64,000 bases of DNA from NCBI RefSeq assembly GCF_024679245.1, contig NC_090184.1:16790144-16854143 (forward strand), in the 5' to 3' direction. The position numbers were made by a program, and so were the translations under genes. Of the stretch, positions 9,441 through 22,251 are shown in pieces (the first letter of the stretch is position 1; every line of letters begins with the position of its first letter). The stretch comes from Pseudorasbora parva. Lineage: Eukaryota > Chordata > Actinopteri > Cypriniformes > Gobionidae. The notes beneath the pieces were generated by a model. It did no database searches, was not told the origin of the DNA, and was given only the letters and a program-made list of their open reading frames with translations.

Positions 9441-12400
9441 GTGACAATGGCTCTGGTTCCGCCCCCTCCCCGCGCTCATTCTCCAACCCACTCCCCGCCG
9501 CAGGGGCGGCGGGTAGGCCTGGGCTGGCTTGCGGGCGGTGCGGTGATCCGGGACATCGGAACAATGATCCGGATCCCGAACGTCCAGCGGACCACCCCCG
9601 ATCAAGCAGGAGAGTACCAAATTATCAAGGGGGGTACATATCAGGCCTTGGTGGATTCAGGATGTAACCAAACCTCGATCCATCAAAGCCTGATGCAGCC
9701 TGGGGCATTGGATACAAGCCGCATGGTTAAGGTGCGGTGTGTGCACGGGGATGTGGTGGAATATCCCGTTGTCCCGGTCACGATACAGTTTCGGGGGAAA
9801 AAGCATAGTATAGAGGTTGCGGTTAGTCCACACCTCCGGCATCCGCTAATTCTGGGGACGAATTGGCCTGCCTTTCCGGCTTTATTGGGGTCGTTATGCG
9901 CGGATGCCGCTTGGGAGAAAAAGGCGAGGAGGGGGGTGGCGCGAGTGCAGCTTGGGGAGACTGAGACGGGACCCTTGGGGACAGCTTCAGAGGAACCGAG
10001 CGGGATCGAGAGACTGATTCTCTCGGACCGCGATGACTTTCCTCTGGAGCAGTCACAAGATGAGACCCTCAAAAATGCCTTCCAGCAGGTCCGATCGATT
10101 GACGGTCAGTCTCTCCAACCTGCCTTGGCTGTCTCGTATCCGTATTTTGCCATAATAAAGGATTGGTTGTATCGAGTGACCCAAGACACTCAGACAAAGG
10201 TAGATACAACCCAGTTGTTAGTACCAAAGAGCCGCCGGGAAATGCTTTTGTCTTGTCCTGAATGTCAGTTGGTGAATCCACTGGCCGCCCCAAAAGCGCC
10301 ATTGCGCCCCCTTCCATTAATGCAGGTCCCCTTCGAGAGAATTGCGATGGACCTCATCGGGCCATTAGAGCGATCCGCACGCGGGCATCGTTTTGCGTTA
10401 GTTATCGTGGACTACGCAACACGATATCCGGAAGCAGTGGTTCTCCGCAACATCTCCGCGAAGAGTGTTGCGGACGCACTGTTTCGTTTAATCTCCCGAG
10501 TGGGGATTCCGAAGGAAATCCTCACCGATCAAGGCACGGCGTTTATGTCACGTACGTTAAGCGAACTCTACGGGTTATTGGGCATTAAATCTATTCGAAC
10601 AAGCGTCTATCACCCACAAACAGACGGCTTGGTCGAACGATTTAATCGCACTCTTAAATCCATGATCCGTAAATTCGTACAGGAAGACGCCAAAAATTGG
10701 GATCGGTGGTTAGAACCCCTCTTATTTGCCGTGCGGGAGGTTCCGCAAGCCTCCACAGGGTTTTCCCCCTTCGAGCTTCTCTACGGACGGCAGCCCCGGG
10801 GGGTGCTGGACGTCCTACGAGAAACTTGGGAGGAGGGACCTTCTTTGGCCAAAAACGAAATTCAGTACGTGCTGGACTTGCGAACAAAACTCCACACCTT
10901 GGGGCGGCTATCGAGGGAGAATTTGTTGCAAGCCCAGGACCGCCAAAGCCGGTCATATAACAGGGGTACGAAGCTACGCAAATTCACACCGGGAGAGAAA
11001 GTGCTCATTCTACTCCCTACGTCGAGCTCGAAATTAATGTCAAAGTGGCAGGGGCCGTTTGAGGTCGCACGACAGGTAGGAGAGCTCGATTATGAAGTGA
11101 TACGATCCGATAGGAACGGGGCACGTCAAATATACCACCTCAACCTGCTCAAGAAATGGAATGAGGTGGAATCAGTGTTGTTGGCAACGGTGATCGGGGG
11201 AGAGGATGATCTCGGGCCAGAGATGAGCATTAAAGCACAATCGGTCGCGCTGGCCCCTGGTGGAGATCACCTCTCACCGTTCCAACTCACTGATTTATCA
11301 AAATTGCAGGCGGAGTTCGCGGACGTGTTCTCGCCCCTACCGGGACGTACCGACTTGATTCAGCACCATATCGAGACCGAGCCGGGCGTGGTAGTTCGCA
11401 GCCGGCCGTATCGTTTGCCTGAACACAAAAAAAAGGTAGTTCAGGAAGAATTAGGGGCAATGCTCGACATGGGAGTAATCGAGGAGTCCAACAGTGACTG
11501 GGCGAGCCCGCTAGTTTTGGTCCCCAAAACCGACGGCTCGGTCAGGTTCTGTGTGGACTACCGCAAGGTGAACGCTGTGTCGAAATTCGACGCGTATCCA
11601 ATGCCGCGGGTTGAAGAGTTGCTTGATCGGTTGGGCACGGCTCGATTTTATTCGACACTGGACTTAAAGGGCTATTGGCAGATCCCCTTGTCTCCATTGT
11701 CCAAAGATCCCAAAAATTGGGATCGGTGGTTAGAACCCCTCTTATTTGCCGTGCGGGAGGTTCCGCAAGCCTCCACGGGGTTTTCCCCCTTCGAGCTTCT
11801 CTACGGACGGCAGCCCCGGGGGGTGCTGGACGTCCTACGAGAAACTTGGGAGGAGGGAACTTCTTTGGCCAAAAACGAAATTCAGTACGTGCTGGACTTG
11901 CGAACAAAACTCCACACCTTGGGGCGGCTATCGAGGGAGAATTTGTTGCAAGCCCAGGACCGCCAAAGCCGGTCATATAACAGGGGTACGAAGCTACGCA
12001 AATTCACACCGGGAGAGAAAGTGCTCATTCTACTCCCTACGTCGAGCTCGAAATTAATGTCAAAGTGGCAGGGGCCGTTTGAGGTCGCACGACAGGTAGG
12101 AGAGCTCGATTATGAAGTGATACGATCCGATAGGAACGGGGCACGTCAAATATACCACCTCAACCTGCTCAAGAAATGGAATGAGGTGGAATCAGTGTTG
12201 TTGGCAACGGTGATCGGGGGAGAGGATGATCTCGGGCCAGAGATGAGCATTAAAGCACAATCGGTCGCGCTGGCCCCTGGTGGAGATCACCTCTCACCGT
12301 TCCAACTCACTGATTTATCAAAATTGCAGGCGGAGTTCGCGGACGTGTTCTCGCCCCTACCGGGATGTACCGACTTGATTCAGCACCATATCGAGACCGA

Positions 12401-13046
12401 GCCGGGCGTGGTAGTTCGCAGCCGGCCGTATCGTTTGCCTGAACACAAAAAAAAGGTAGTTCAGGAAGAATTAGGGGCAATGCTCGACATGGGAGTAATC
12501 GAGGAGTCCAACAGTGACTGGGCGAGCCCGATAGTTTTGGTCCCCAAAACCGACGGCTCGGTCAGGTTCTGTGTGGACTACCGCAAGGTGAACGCTGTGT
12601 CGAAATTCGACGCGTATCCAATGCCGCGGGTTGAAGAGTTGCTTGATCGGTTGGGCACGGCTCGATTTTATTCGACACTGGACTTAAAGGGCTATTGGCA
12701 GATCCCCTTGTCTCCATTGTCCAAAGAAAAGACAGCTTTCACCACGCCGTTTGGATTACACCAATTTGTCACGCTTCCTTTCGGCTTGTTCGGGGCGCCC
12801 GCGACCTTCCATCGACTCATGGATAGGATTTTGCGTCCCCATGCCGCATATGCTGCTGCGTATTTGGATGACATAGTGATTTATAGTCACGATTGGCAAG
12901 CGGCATATGCAGCATGTGAGGGCGGTCCTGAGGTCGCTGAGGGGAGCGGGACTCACGGCCAACCCAAAGAAGTGTGCGATTGGGCGGGTGGAAGTAAGGT
13001 ATCTGGGCTTCCACTTGGGTCATGGACAGGTGCGTCCCCAAATTGA
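9441..13046 (+). pseudogene. Pol of element A: protease, integrase, RT (rearranged)
   Basis: 1,201 open codons. Protease motif ALVDSGCNQTSI at residue about 69. Integrase: only SCPECQ of the HHCC finger remains (an in-frame loss removed the HH part), while the core has Asp in AMDLIGPL, Asp in LTDQGTAF and Glu in DGLVERFN. Then RT begins (VIEESNSDWASPLVLVPKTD, CVDYRKVN), stops at KGYWQIPLSPLSKD, and the frame jumps back to integrase because 10691-11707 is repeated at 11711-12727. The second copy goes on to FPFGL-like and YLDDIVIYS motifs before a single extra G near 12902 breaks the frame. DLKGYW lacks the Thr seen in element B (DLTKGYW) in both copies, so that loss preceded the duplication. 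Confidence 0.85.
10691..12727 (+). repeat. 1,020-bp in-frame tandem duplication in pol
   Basis: Unit 1 is 10691-11707 and unit 2 is 11711-12727. The period is exactly 1,020 bp (340 codons). I count only about four substitutions by eye, for example near 10758, 10840, 11346 and 11512. It spans the end of integrase to the middle of RT. Confidence 0.95.
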
Positions 13047-13470
13047 TAAGACTGCCGCAATTGCAACCTGTCCGAGGCCCAAGACCAAAAAGGAGGTAAG
13101 ACAGTTCTTAGGGCTGGCGGGATATTACAGACGGTTTATACCAAATTATTCGGACCTCACCAGCCCTTTGACTGATCTTACTAGAAAGGGGCTACCAGAT
13201 ACGGTCCAGTGGACGGAGCCGTGTCAACAGGCTTTTACCCGAGTTAAGGCTGCTCTATGTGGCGGGCCGCTTTTACACTCCCCTGACTTTTCTCTCCCTT
13301 TCTTGTTGCAGACTGACGCGTCGGACAGGGGGCTGGGCGCAGTCCTGGCCCAGGAGGTGGAGGGGGGAGAGCGGCCGGTGCTGTACATTAGCCGTAAGCT
13401 CTCCAAGAGGGAAGCTAAGTACAGCACCATAGAGAAGGAGTGTCTGGCTATCAGGTGGGCCGTTCTCACC

Positions 13471-13500
<30 letters not shown>
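12907..13500 (+). pseudogene. RT C-terminus and RNase H N-terminus of element A (shifted frame)
   Basis: Continues pol after the frameshift: RT thumb (GLTANPKKCAIG, YLGFHLGHG), connection (FLGLAGYYRRFIPNYSDL) and the start of RNase H (LLQTDASDRGLGAVLAQ, YISRKLSKRE, EKECLAIRWAVL). After this the sequence no longer matches element B and the frame stops at 13500. The remaining RNase H and the 3' LTR are missing. Confidence 0.85.
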
Positions 13501-14073
<573 letters not shown>

Positions 14074-14417
14074 TATTTTTTAAAAAAGTACCATGAAACA
14101 TAAACAAGGATCTCAATACAAAACATTTATTCAATTTAAAATTGCAATACAACAGTGTATAAAAAACTTTATGTAATACAAGAGGGTAGCTAAAGCATTT
14201 CATATTCATATAAGTTTTTTCAATGACAATTGGCATTTGACACACTGAGAACAGTAATTCAGTCATCTAATTAAAACAGTGCTTTGAAAAATGCTAAAAC
14301 ATCAAATTCAAATACATCAGAAACATTACATCAGCAGATACAAATTAATCAGTAATAAAAGTGAACACCAATTTAAAGGGCTAGTTCACCCAAAAATGAA
14401 AATTCTGTCATTAATGA

Positions 14418-17217
14418 GGCCATCCTTAAAAACATTCTTGTTTGCCGCCGACTCAAAAAAAAATGTATTTTTCTTTTAGTCCGACCGACTTGCCGGTTGT
14501 AAATTTGCATTAAGACCGACCGATTTCTTTTTTTACTCTTTGTAACAATGTTCGTAAAGAAGGAAGGAAGAGGACACGGGGGTCGGTTGGACTGTTGACG
14601 CTATCTCTTTATTATCAAGCTCAAAACACATCAGCACCCTCAATGGTGCGCTTTTCTCTCAACACAACGATCACTTCCGGGTCGGCACTTCCGGCTTCCG
14701 GTAAACTCAGTCTCTGGGGTTCGCGTCAACAGTCCGGCTCTCTCTCTCCCTGTCCTCTGGTTCCGCTGGCGTTTTATCCCCTCGCCGCGCTCATTACTGG
14801 AACAAGAGACAGGTGTTATTAATCTGCGTCCAACCCACTCACTTACCGCTCGTCCCGCGGCTCTCTCTCCCGCTGCAGACCTCGCTGAACCACGCCCCCC
14901 TTGCCACACTCTTCAAACAACTAATACAAAAGTAACAAAATAATATGAAATATATTTTAGTAAGTATTATAAATATATAAATTGCCTGGGTCTACATACA
15001 AACGAAGGCTACGTTCTTTATTTTATAGAAAAACGGATGGTTAACGGATGTCACACTATGGCCTGTGCGTTCGTTTTGGCTCATTCTCTCATTCACTGTA
15101 ACGTAAGACTATTAAAGCCCTGTCGGAGATTTCGCCGCATTTTGTGACAGGAGTCAGGACCATGGACACGTTACACACACCAGGCAAGTGCACTGCAGAG
15201 GGGAGGGCTTTGGGGGTTTGAGCCCCTGCCCTTTTTGAAAATTAATCAAAAGTGCCCCTCTCAACATTCATCATTACTATATTGTGGCCAATAAAACAGA
15301 ATTGAAATATAATTAATATAACAACGTGTACAAAACAGTAACAAATGGCGGAAAAGCCGTTTATCTTGTCTCTGTCAGTCTGAAATATTGTTGTCATAAC
15401 GCGTTGCTATGGGTAGCGTGTGTTTTGCTCGACTACGCGCAGCGCGTGGTGGGAGCGGCGGCACTGGTTGTAACTTGAAAAATAATGCTTTATGTATGAT
15501 TCTGTCGATGGATACACATGCTGGTTCCTCAGTGATAGGCTACACTACAACAGCGATAATAAAAGAAAAACGACGGCAAAACGGTCTATCTTTGTAAACT
15601 GTGTTCAATGCATGCGAGTGCTGCCGTATGACCAGTCATTTCGCCATCATCACTCAGTATATTCGCCACAAGACACGAATGAGAACTCTCTGCAGTGTGA
15701 GAAGCTGTCTCTTTAAGTCTTGCGCTTGAACATACAAACTCACACAAAAAGTATATCAACATGTCGATCTTGATGAGTATCCAAGCAGACATAGTCTGAT
15801 GCCTTAAGAGAGCTGTATTCAGTCGACAAAGACGAGCATATCCCTCTATTAGGTCTTAAAGGGGCAGTAGCCTTCTGCTGTCTGTCAAACAAAAGATAAG
15901 GACATCACTTACTACTCTTGATTGAATAGCTTTTGTAATTTTAAAAAGGATTGATCTTTAATTTAAACAGTTACATGTGCAGTTATTTTACATTTGATTA
16001 ATTTATTCAATTTCTTTACCTAAAAACTAATGTTAGACCTACCTGAAAAAATCTGAAAAGCATTATTTTATTAGTATCTTTGCTCAATAGTATTTGTGCT
16101 GATGCTTGTATTTAAGTTTTTTGTTCTTATTTTCTTTATTTTTATTTGACAGTAGTTCTTTCTTTCCCTGAGCATGGCAAATAACAATAATTAATTACAT
16201 TTTTATAGCGCTTTTCTAGACACCCAAAGCGCTTTACATATAGAAGGGTGGAATCTCCTCAGCCACCACCATCAAATACCAAACCGTACTGAAACCGTGA
16301 ACCTGAAACCGTGATACAAACCGAGCCGTGAGCAATTACACCCCTAGTGTAACATATGTATGGGGGTGCCATGGGGTGCCATGACTGAAAAAAGGTTGGT
16401 AAAAACTGATTTAGTGAAGGGCTGTGGCTCGACGGCAGGAAAAACAATACAAACAATCATGATTTTTAAACCTTTTTCATCATTAATGTTAATCAAAGCT
16501 TTTATTCTAAATTTAGGAGGAGGAAAGAGGGGCAGTGTCTCTTCAAAAAAACTGAGACAATACATAATATTACAAAAATAAAATAACGTCTGAAAAATGG
16601 TCTACCATTGTCTGTGATGTTTGTTTACTGTAATTACCAGTAAAGAGTAGGTTAAAAATCTTTTTAATATTCAAATACACTAGTCTATATCACCAGATGC
16701 GTTGGTTTAGCAACAAGTGCAAGCCACTTCAGAGACACAGATAGTTGCGTGTTCTGAGTTAACACAATCGAGCGTAAAAATTTGAATACATATACATATT
16801 ATATACAATACATATCACTGGAAAATACTAAAACGGGAAGACAGCGAGAAAAGAGCTAAAATACCGGAGAAACCCGGAAAAAAAGGGAGGGTTGACAGCT
16901 ATGGGTCAATGACAGCTAGCGGTGGTTGGAACCTTTTCTTAATGAATGCACCTGAAATTTATGCAATAAACATGGTTTTTGACAAATATTTCAATTTGTT
17001 TGTGGTCTATATAGCCTGCAATTAGCCTATGCGCCCGAAGGCACGGCTTGAAGACCCAGTCAGTTTAAATTCATACCTACATAATTACCATCACCAAAAA
17101 TATACTTTTTTTTTTTACATTCAAATTTGAAAAAAAAAAAAAGAAGACCTATCTATCGACCCTTTTTTTAAAAAATTTTTACTGTTACTGCAAACCAAAA
17201 TATTTTTAAGGATGGCC
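14418..17217. mobile_element. 2.8-kb inverted-end element of unknown class
   Basis: Ends GGCCATCCTTAAAAA and its inverted match TTTTTAAGGATGGCC, flanked by TGA on both sides (14415-14417 and 17218-17220). No protein recognised. It carries a solo LTR at 14541-14908. Near 16200-16255 it has a stretch (AGCGCTTTTCTAGACACCC) that reads like a common fish retroposon fragment. Confidence 0.6.
14541..14908 (-). mobile_element. Solo LTR of the element A family, inverted
   Basis: Reverse complement of the 8123-8494 LTR with scattered mismatches, from TGTAACAATG to CTTGCCACA. It is flanked by 5-bp CTCTT at 14536-14540 and 14909-14913. A solo LTR with intact target duplication is the product of LTR-LTR recombination. 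Confidence 0.92.
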
Positions 17218-17775
17218 TGACTCATGTCATTCCAGGTAGGAAATAAGGTAGGTAGGAAAGGTAGGAAATGCGTTGTTAAAATCATCCATGTGACTCCAGT
17301 GGTTCAACCTTATGTAATTAAGCGATGAGAATATGCTTTGTGGGCAAAAACAAACATCGCTTCATTACAATAAGGTTGAACCACTGGAGTCAAATGGATG
17401 GTTTTAACAACGCATTTCCTACCTTTAAGGCCTTGAAAGTGTTTGGTACCATAGTGAATGAACTGGGCTTAGTGGGCTAAGCTAAATGCAGTCAGATCGT
17501 CACAGCGTGTCAGAGATTAAGTGCACACACTCAGATGAGAGAGGTATGTATCAACTCGTTTTAGTTAAGGGAATAACATAGTTTAATATGAAAAAGTGCT
17601 GAAGTAACCCTTTAATTAAATAGCTGTCTATGGAGGGGTCAGAGAGCTCTCAGATTTCATCAGAAATATCTTAATTTGTGCTCTGAAGATGAATGAAGGT
17701 CTGATGGGTTTGGAACGACATGAGGGAAAGGAAATAATGACAGAATAAAATTTTTTGGGTGAACTAACCCTTTAA

Positions 17776-19034
17776 AATGATAGTTCACCTGAAAATGCAA
17801 ATTTGATGTTTGTCTGCTGACCCCCAGTGCATCTAAGATGTAGGTGTGTTTTCTTCAGTAGAACACAAATGAAGATTTTTAACTCCAACCGTTGCTCGTA
17901 TAATGGATGTCAATGGGGTGTATTTCTATGACAGTAAAAAACACAGACATATGAATCCATATTAAACCCTGTGGCTCGTTGAGACACATTGATGTCTTAA
18001 GAGACATCAGAAAGAAACAATCACTTTCTGCCAGAAAACAACAGTTTTTGTGTTATTTGTTTGCCTTATATCAGATGAGTCTCATTTAGTATTCCCAAAG
18101 CCATTACTTCCTCCGAGTAAGGTCAAAGTCTCGGCGCGATCATAGATATATTTACATAGATGCCTCATTCAACCGATCCGCGCAGGCACAAACGGGCACT
18201 AACGAGGAATCTAAAATATATATTTGCGCCTGGACTTTGAACTTACTCGGCAGAAGTATTGGTGTTGGGAATACTAGATGAAAAAGGATATAAATACCTT
18301 TGGGTTTCTCGCAGAAACCAATCATTTTGTGTCTTAAAACATCAATTTGTCTCCACGAGCCACAGCGTTTAATATGGATTTGTATGTCTGTGTGTGTTTT
18401 ACTCTCATAGAAATACACCCCGTTGACAAGCATTATTCAAACAACGGTTGGAGTTAAAAATCTTCGTTTGTGTTCTACTGAAGCAACAAACACACCTACA
18501 TCTACAACACACCCTGGGGTCAGCAGATAAACACAGTAGCAGTATTAACATTAAGTGACATGCATCTGATGCACAGAAGTCAATGTAACGTCACTATGCG
18601 TATTGGCACATCCGGTCTTCATTGGCATAAGCCAGTGGATAGTGTCACTTACATTATCGTGACACACTGACACAGAGTCGCGGAACATATCGCCGTGTGT
18701 CGTGACACCTTCAGTAGTGACTGACAGATTATTCCAGCTCCTATACTGATGTAATTGTGACACAAAATCCTAAATAAATAGCCTAATTGTGTAATATTTT
18801 AAATATCAATAACACATTACAGTCAGTTTACAGTAACGGATGTTACTTTTAATGTGTCATTCTTGGTGACCCATGATAGATTTATTTTCGTGTCTTTCCT
18901 AGAATGGACAGACCTGATGTGCCAATAACGCATAGTGACGTGCCATTGGCTTCTGTGCGTCCGATGCGTGTCACTTAATGTTAATACCGTCTCCTGATAA
19001 ACATCACATTCTCATTTTAGGGTGAACTGTCCCT
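17776..19034. mobile_element. Long inverted-repeat MITE, split by a hAT-like insertion
   Basis: Arms 17776-18060 and 18250-18530 plus 19004-19034 are inverted copies. They share TGTTCTACTGAAG-type and AACTCCAACCGTTG sequences; the ends read TAGTTCACC and GGTGAACTGTCC, next to TTAA. The right arm is interrupted at 18534-18996. Confidence 0.75.
18534..18996. mobile_element. hAT-like MITE nested in the arm of another MITE
   Basis: Inverted ends share GTATTAACATTAAGTGACA (left from 18534, right ending 18996, beginning CAGGAGACGG in reverse). Longer homology covers about 85 bp of each arm. ATAAACA repeats on both sides (18527-18533 and 18997-19003), 7-8 bp as for hAT. Confidence 0.75.
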
Positions 19035-19038
19035 TTAA

Positions 19039-19585
19039 TGCTACATTGTTAGTAAGAAACAATTTTAAACAATTAATTTACTTCTCAAGTTGTGAACCTT
19101 TGAAGTGAGATTTCCGATGTCCAGCTCCAAAAATACTTTCTGAACCATTTCAAAGGTGTATTTCAGTTCCATGGGGTATCTAAGATTCATACCATATACA
19201 AGACACATAAGGAAGGCACTTGCTTGGGTACATTGGAGACATCAGTAAGAGCTTCTACTCCTTCAATGGCAATCCCCAATGTGGGACTGGGGTCATTGAC
19301 ACCCTTGCTGATCATGACGACCTTCAGCACTTGTGATGTCTTCTTTGATCTGGATGGCATCTTCTTCATCCAGTTCCTGTGAAGTAAACACAGTGTAAAC
19401 AAACAAAAACTTATTTTTGCTTCAGAAGATCACTGTATGAACAAACAGCTGAAATTTGATTGTAAAGGCTTCCACTTCCATACTGAAAAAAGTCACGTAC
19501 ATCTTGGATGGCTTAAAGTAAGTAAATCGAGAGAAATTGTTCTTCTATGTAAACTCATCTTACTTTAAGATCACAAATGTCAATT
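19039..19585. other. Non-coding interval
   Basis: No gene recognised. The minus-strand frame at 19187-19402 has no identifiable domain. Confidence 0.4.
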
Positions 19586-19643
19586 TAAGGGTTAGTTCAC
19601 CCAAAAATGAAAATTAGCCCATGATTTACTTACCCAGCCATCC

Positions 19644-20980
19644 TAACGCCGGCTTCACACTGCACGCGTAAGCAGGGCGTAGGCAGCGCTGAAGCAGCGT
19701 GTGTAAAGCAGTAGCAGCGTGCGCACTTTTTCCTTTCACACAGGCAGCGTTTGTCGCGCGCAGTTGTCACGCGCAGTTGTGTAGAGAGTACTCTATAATG
19801 GATAAGTTTGCATTTCTCTTTAATGTATTTGAAATGGAAATAAAGCAAAGATTTATCATGAAGCTAATTTTATTTTAAAAAATCGTTTCACTTGTTTCTG
19901 ATGTTTTTTTATTTCGTTTAGTGCGAGTTTTTGATAGAAGAAAGGCCATCGCACTATATGTCCATGAAAAGCACACTGCTAAAAAGAGAAACTTCAGGAA
20001 ATTGTCTTGAAATATTGGATAGGCATCACATTTACACACATTACCCATCATAAACCTCTGAAAGATATTCATAAATTACTGTAATAACTAAGAGGAAACT
20101 TCTTAATTATATATTGTAGGCTAAATGAGCAAATTATCTAAAAACGTTTTTTTTTTTTTAAATGACAAAATAACGCACATCATAGTCTGTCTACATGTCT
20201 ATACTGTTTTTGTGCTATATTAATGTGTGTATATTCTATTTAGCTATCCATATTTAGTTTTTCGTTTGTGAGACAACGAAAGATTGTAAAAAAAACACTT
20301 TAAAATGACTTACCATCAGCACCATGAGCCGCTCACCAACTTCCTACCATGCTTTTTCCTTCACTTGCAAGTCTTTATAAAGCAAATTGTGTGGATCATA
20401 GAGAACTGTGTGCTTCTCAACCTCCACGAGAAGAGTGTCATGTCTTTCCAGGTGCACTCTGAAGAACACTGCCTGTGACACCACGTGCTTTTGTTTATCG
20501 TTTCTGTTTTTATACCAGCATATAGTTATAATATATACATAATTGAATTCATGTTTAATTTAAGCTAAACTGGCATACATTATTTAAAAAGTAGTTTAGT
20601 AATTCAGGCAAAAACTTATGGCAGTGACTTCGGTTTTTGTGTAGAACTTTTTTTCCCCACAGTGCCGGATGTCATATGGTGACTGAGAAACACACTGAAC
20701 ACTTCTCTAAATTATTTCATGGTTAAATGTGTTATATTTCATGTTAACCAGGTTAATTTTATCAGAACAATGTACTGTGGCTTTAATTCATCGTGAGCAG
20801 CGTGTCAAAAATAGAGCTGGCACCGAAATGATCGCGGCACTGACGCTTCTGCTCTGCTCCTGCTACGCCGCTGCGCTGCCTCTGCTGCCGGTGTGAATGC
20901 ACTCATCTGTTAACATGAGCGCCGAAAAAAATATGCGCTGCTTACGCCCTGCTTACGCGTGCAGTGTGAAGCCGGCGTTA
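19644..20980. mobile_element. 1.3-kb inverted-end element inside a MITE fragment
   Basis: Left TAACGCCGGCTTCACACTGC is matched by inverted GCAGTGTGAAGCCGGCGTTA at the right. The arms share about 50 bp or more, rich in GCAGCG/ACGCGT motifs. It sits in a fragment (19586-19643) beginning TTAAGGGTTAGTTCACCC, the same family as 14373. No transposase seen. Confidence 0.7.
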
Positions 20981-21080
20981 GTGTGCAAGCTATAAACCTG
21001 TTAACATGGGAGCTGAAATAAAAACGGACACGCCACGCAGCCGAGACGCTCACGCCACACTTGCAGTGTGCCGCCGGCCT
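20981..21080. repeat. Diverged half copy of the preceding element end
   Basis: CTGTTAACATGGGAGC followed by a GC-rich run and TGCAGTGTG at 20999-21075 repeats the order of 20907-20980 with many changes, so the element end seems duplicated in tandem. Confidence 0.5.
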
Positions 21081-21718
21081 ATAAAGTATGAAGATGTATC
21101 GTACAGCTCCCGATATCCATATATGATTTTGTCCTCATTGTTGTCACTACTAGAGCAAGCACACATGTATGTACGCGCTGTGCATGAGAGGGGGTTGTGA
21201 TCAGCACGCACTTGATTGACACTGCTGAGACACTCCTCCTGGCTCTGATTGGTTGTTTCTTACCGGGAGCGGTGTAATTTCTGCAAATGGCAATAGGACC
21301 ACTGGGAGGAGCCAGAGGAGTTTTACATTGTAAGATTTTTTCACAGATTATCTGTCTCATATTCTACTGTCAGGAAATAATGACAGGTTTAACAAATATG
21401 TAAAAAAAAAAAAATTACTAAAGTTTCCTACTGCAGCTTTAAAGGAAACAGAATCAGACAATATATATCAGCCTTCCGAGCTTTTATTAAGAATTAAGTT
21501 CCCGTACGAAATGAACGGACCAGTTATCTGCGCAATATGACTGAAGTTTATAGTTGTGCATGAGTAACACACATATCACCTTATAGGGGGAGACCGAGTA
21601 TGGTTGTAACACTTTTTTCTTCAGCACCTAAAATCTGACCTAGAACAGTCACACCTAAAAAGACTAATGAAAAGAGGAGAAAACATAATTCTGCACCAAC
21701 ATAAGCTAGAAAGTTTTT
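21081..21718. other. Non-coding interval with repeat fragments
   Basis: No gene. 21230-21330 (CTCCTGGCTCTGATTGGTTG onwards) and 21410-21445 look like fragments of dispersed fish repeats. Confidence 0.45.
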
Positions 21719-22251
21719 TACAGTTTTTCTCAATTGCTAAAACACTAAAACCCATCGGCTGAACAAATTTCTCAGTTGCCTGAACTCATTTAGCTAATTG
21801 TGCTGTCTGTTTTCAATACCTTAAACCATTTCACATGGTAAAACACAAATTGCAAATCTCACTTAGACTTTTCAGCAAAACTCTAAACACATTCTCATTG
21901 TCAAGACACATTCTACACCCTAATGTACATGTCATCCATACGGGTTAACACAGGTGGTAACAATCAAATACGAATGGAGAACACAATGTCATTGATTGAA
22001 CACAACCACTCAAAACTGATTTAACCTTTTTCAAAGGATGAGACACAACCAAAATAAGTACAGTGCATTGTAGGCTGTATACTGTACATTGAACAAATCG
22101 TATTGCCCTGAACATGTTGCTTTCCATTTGTTGACAGTACTGACTGCTCAATAGATTTTGACTGGTTGCGGGTTCATATCAACAAAGAACAAGAATTACA
22201 GTATCACAGAAACAAAGGACAAGTTTGTGAAATGCAGAGTACAGTACTTTA

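Larger units (their letters stand above)
8123..13470 (+). mobile_element. Ty3/gypsy element A (Gmr1-like domain order), 3' truncated
   Basis: Seen: a 5' LTR, a tRNA primer site, a gag frame and a pol region reading protease, integrase, RT, RNase H. Known: Ty3/gypsy elements normally place integrase last; the reverse order was described for Gmr1 of Atlantic cod. The RNase H domain stops abruptly near 13468 and no 3' LTR follows, so the copy is truncated. Other damage: loss of the integrase HH half-finger, a 1,020-bp tandem duplication and a one-base insertion near 12902. Confidence 0.9.
14373..17775. mobile_element. TTAA-flanked MITE, split by a later insertion
   Basis: Left end TTAAAGGGCTAGTTCACCC; right end is the inverted GGGTGAACTAACCCTTTAA. 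Homology of the ends extends about 40 bp. The original short element is interrupted from 14418 to 17217. The right half contains an inverted repeat (about 17268-17327 against 17356-17421). Confidence 0.75.
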
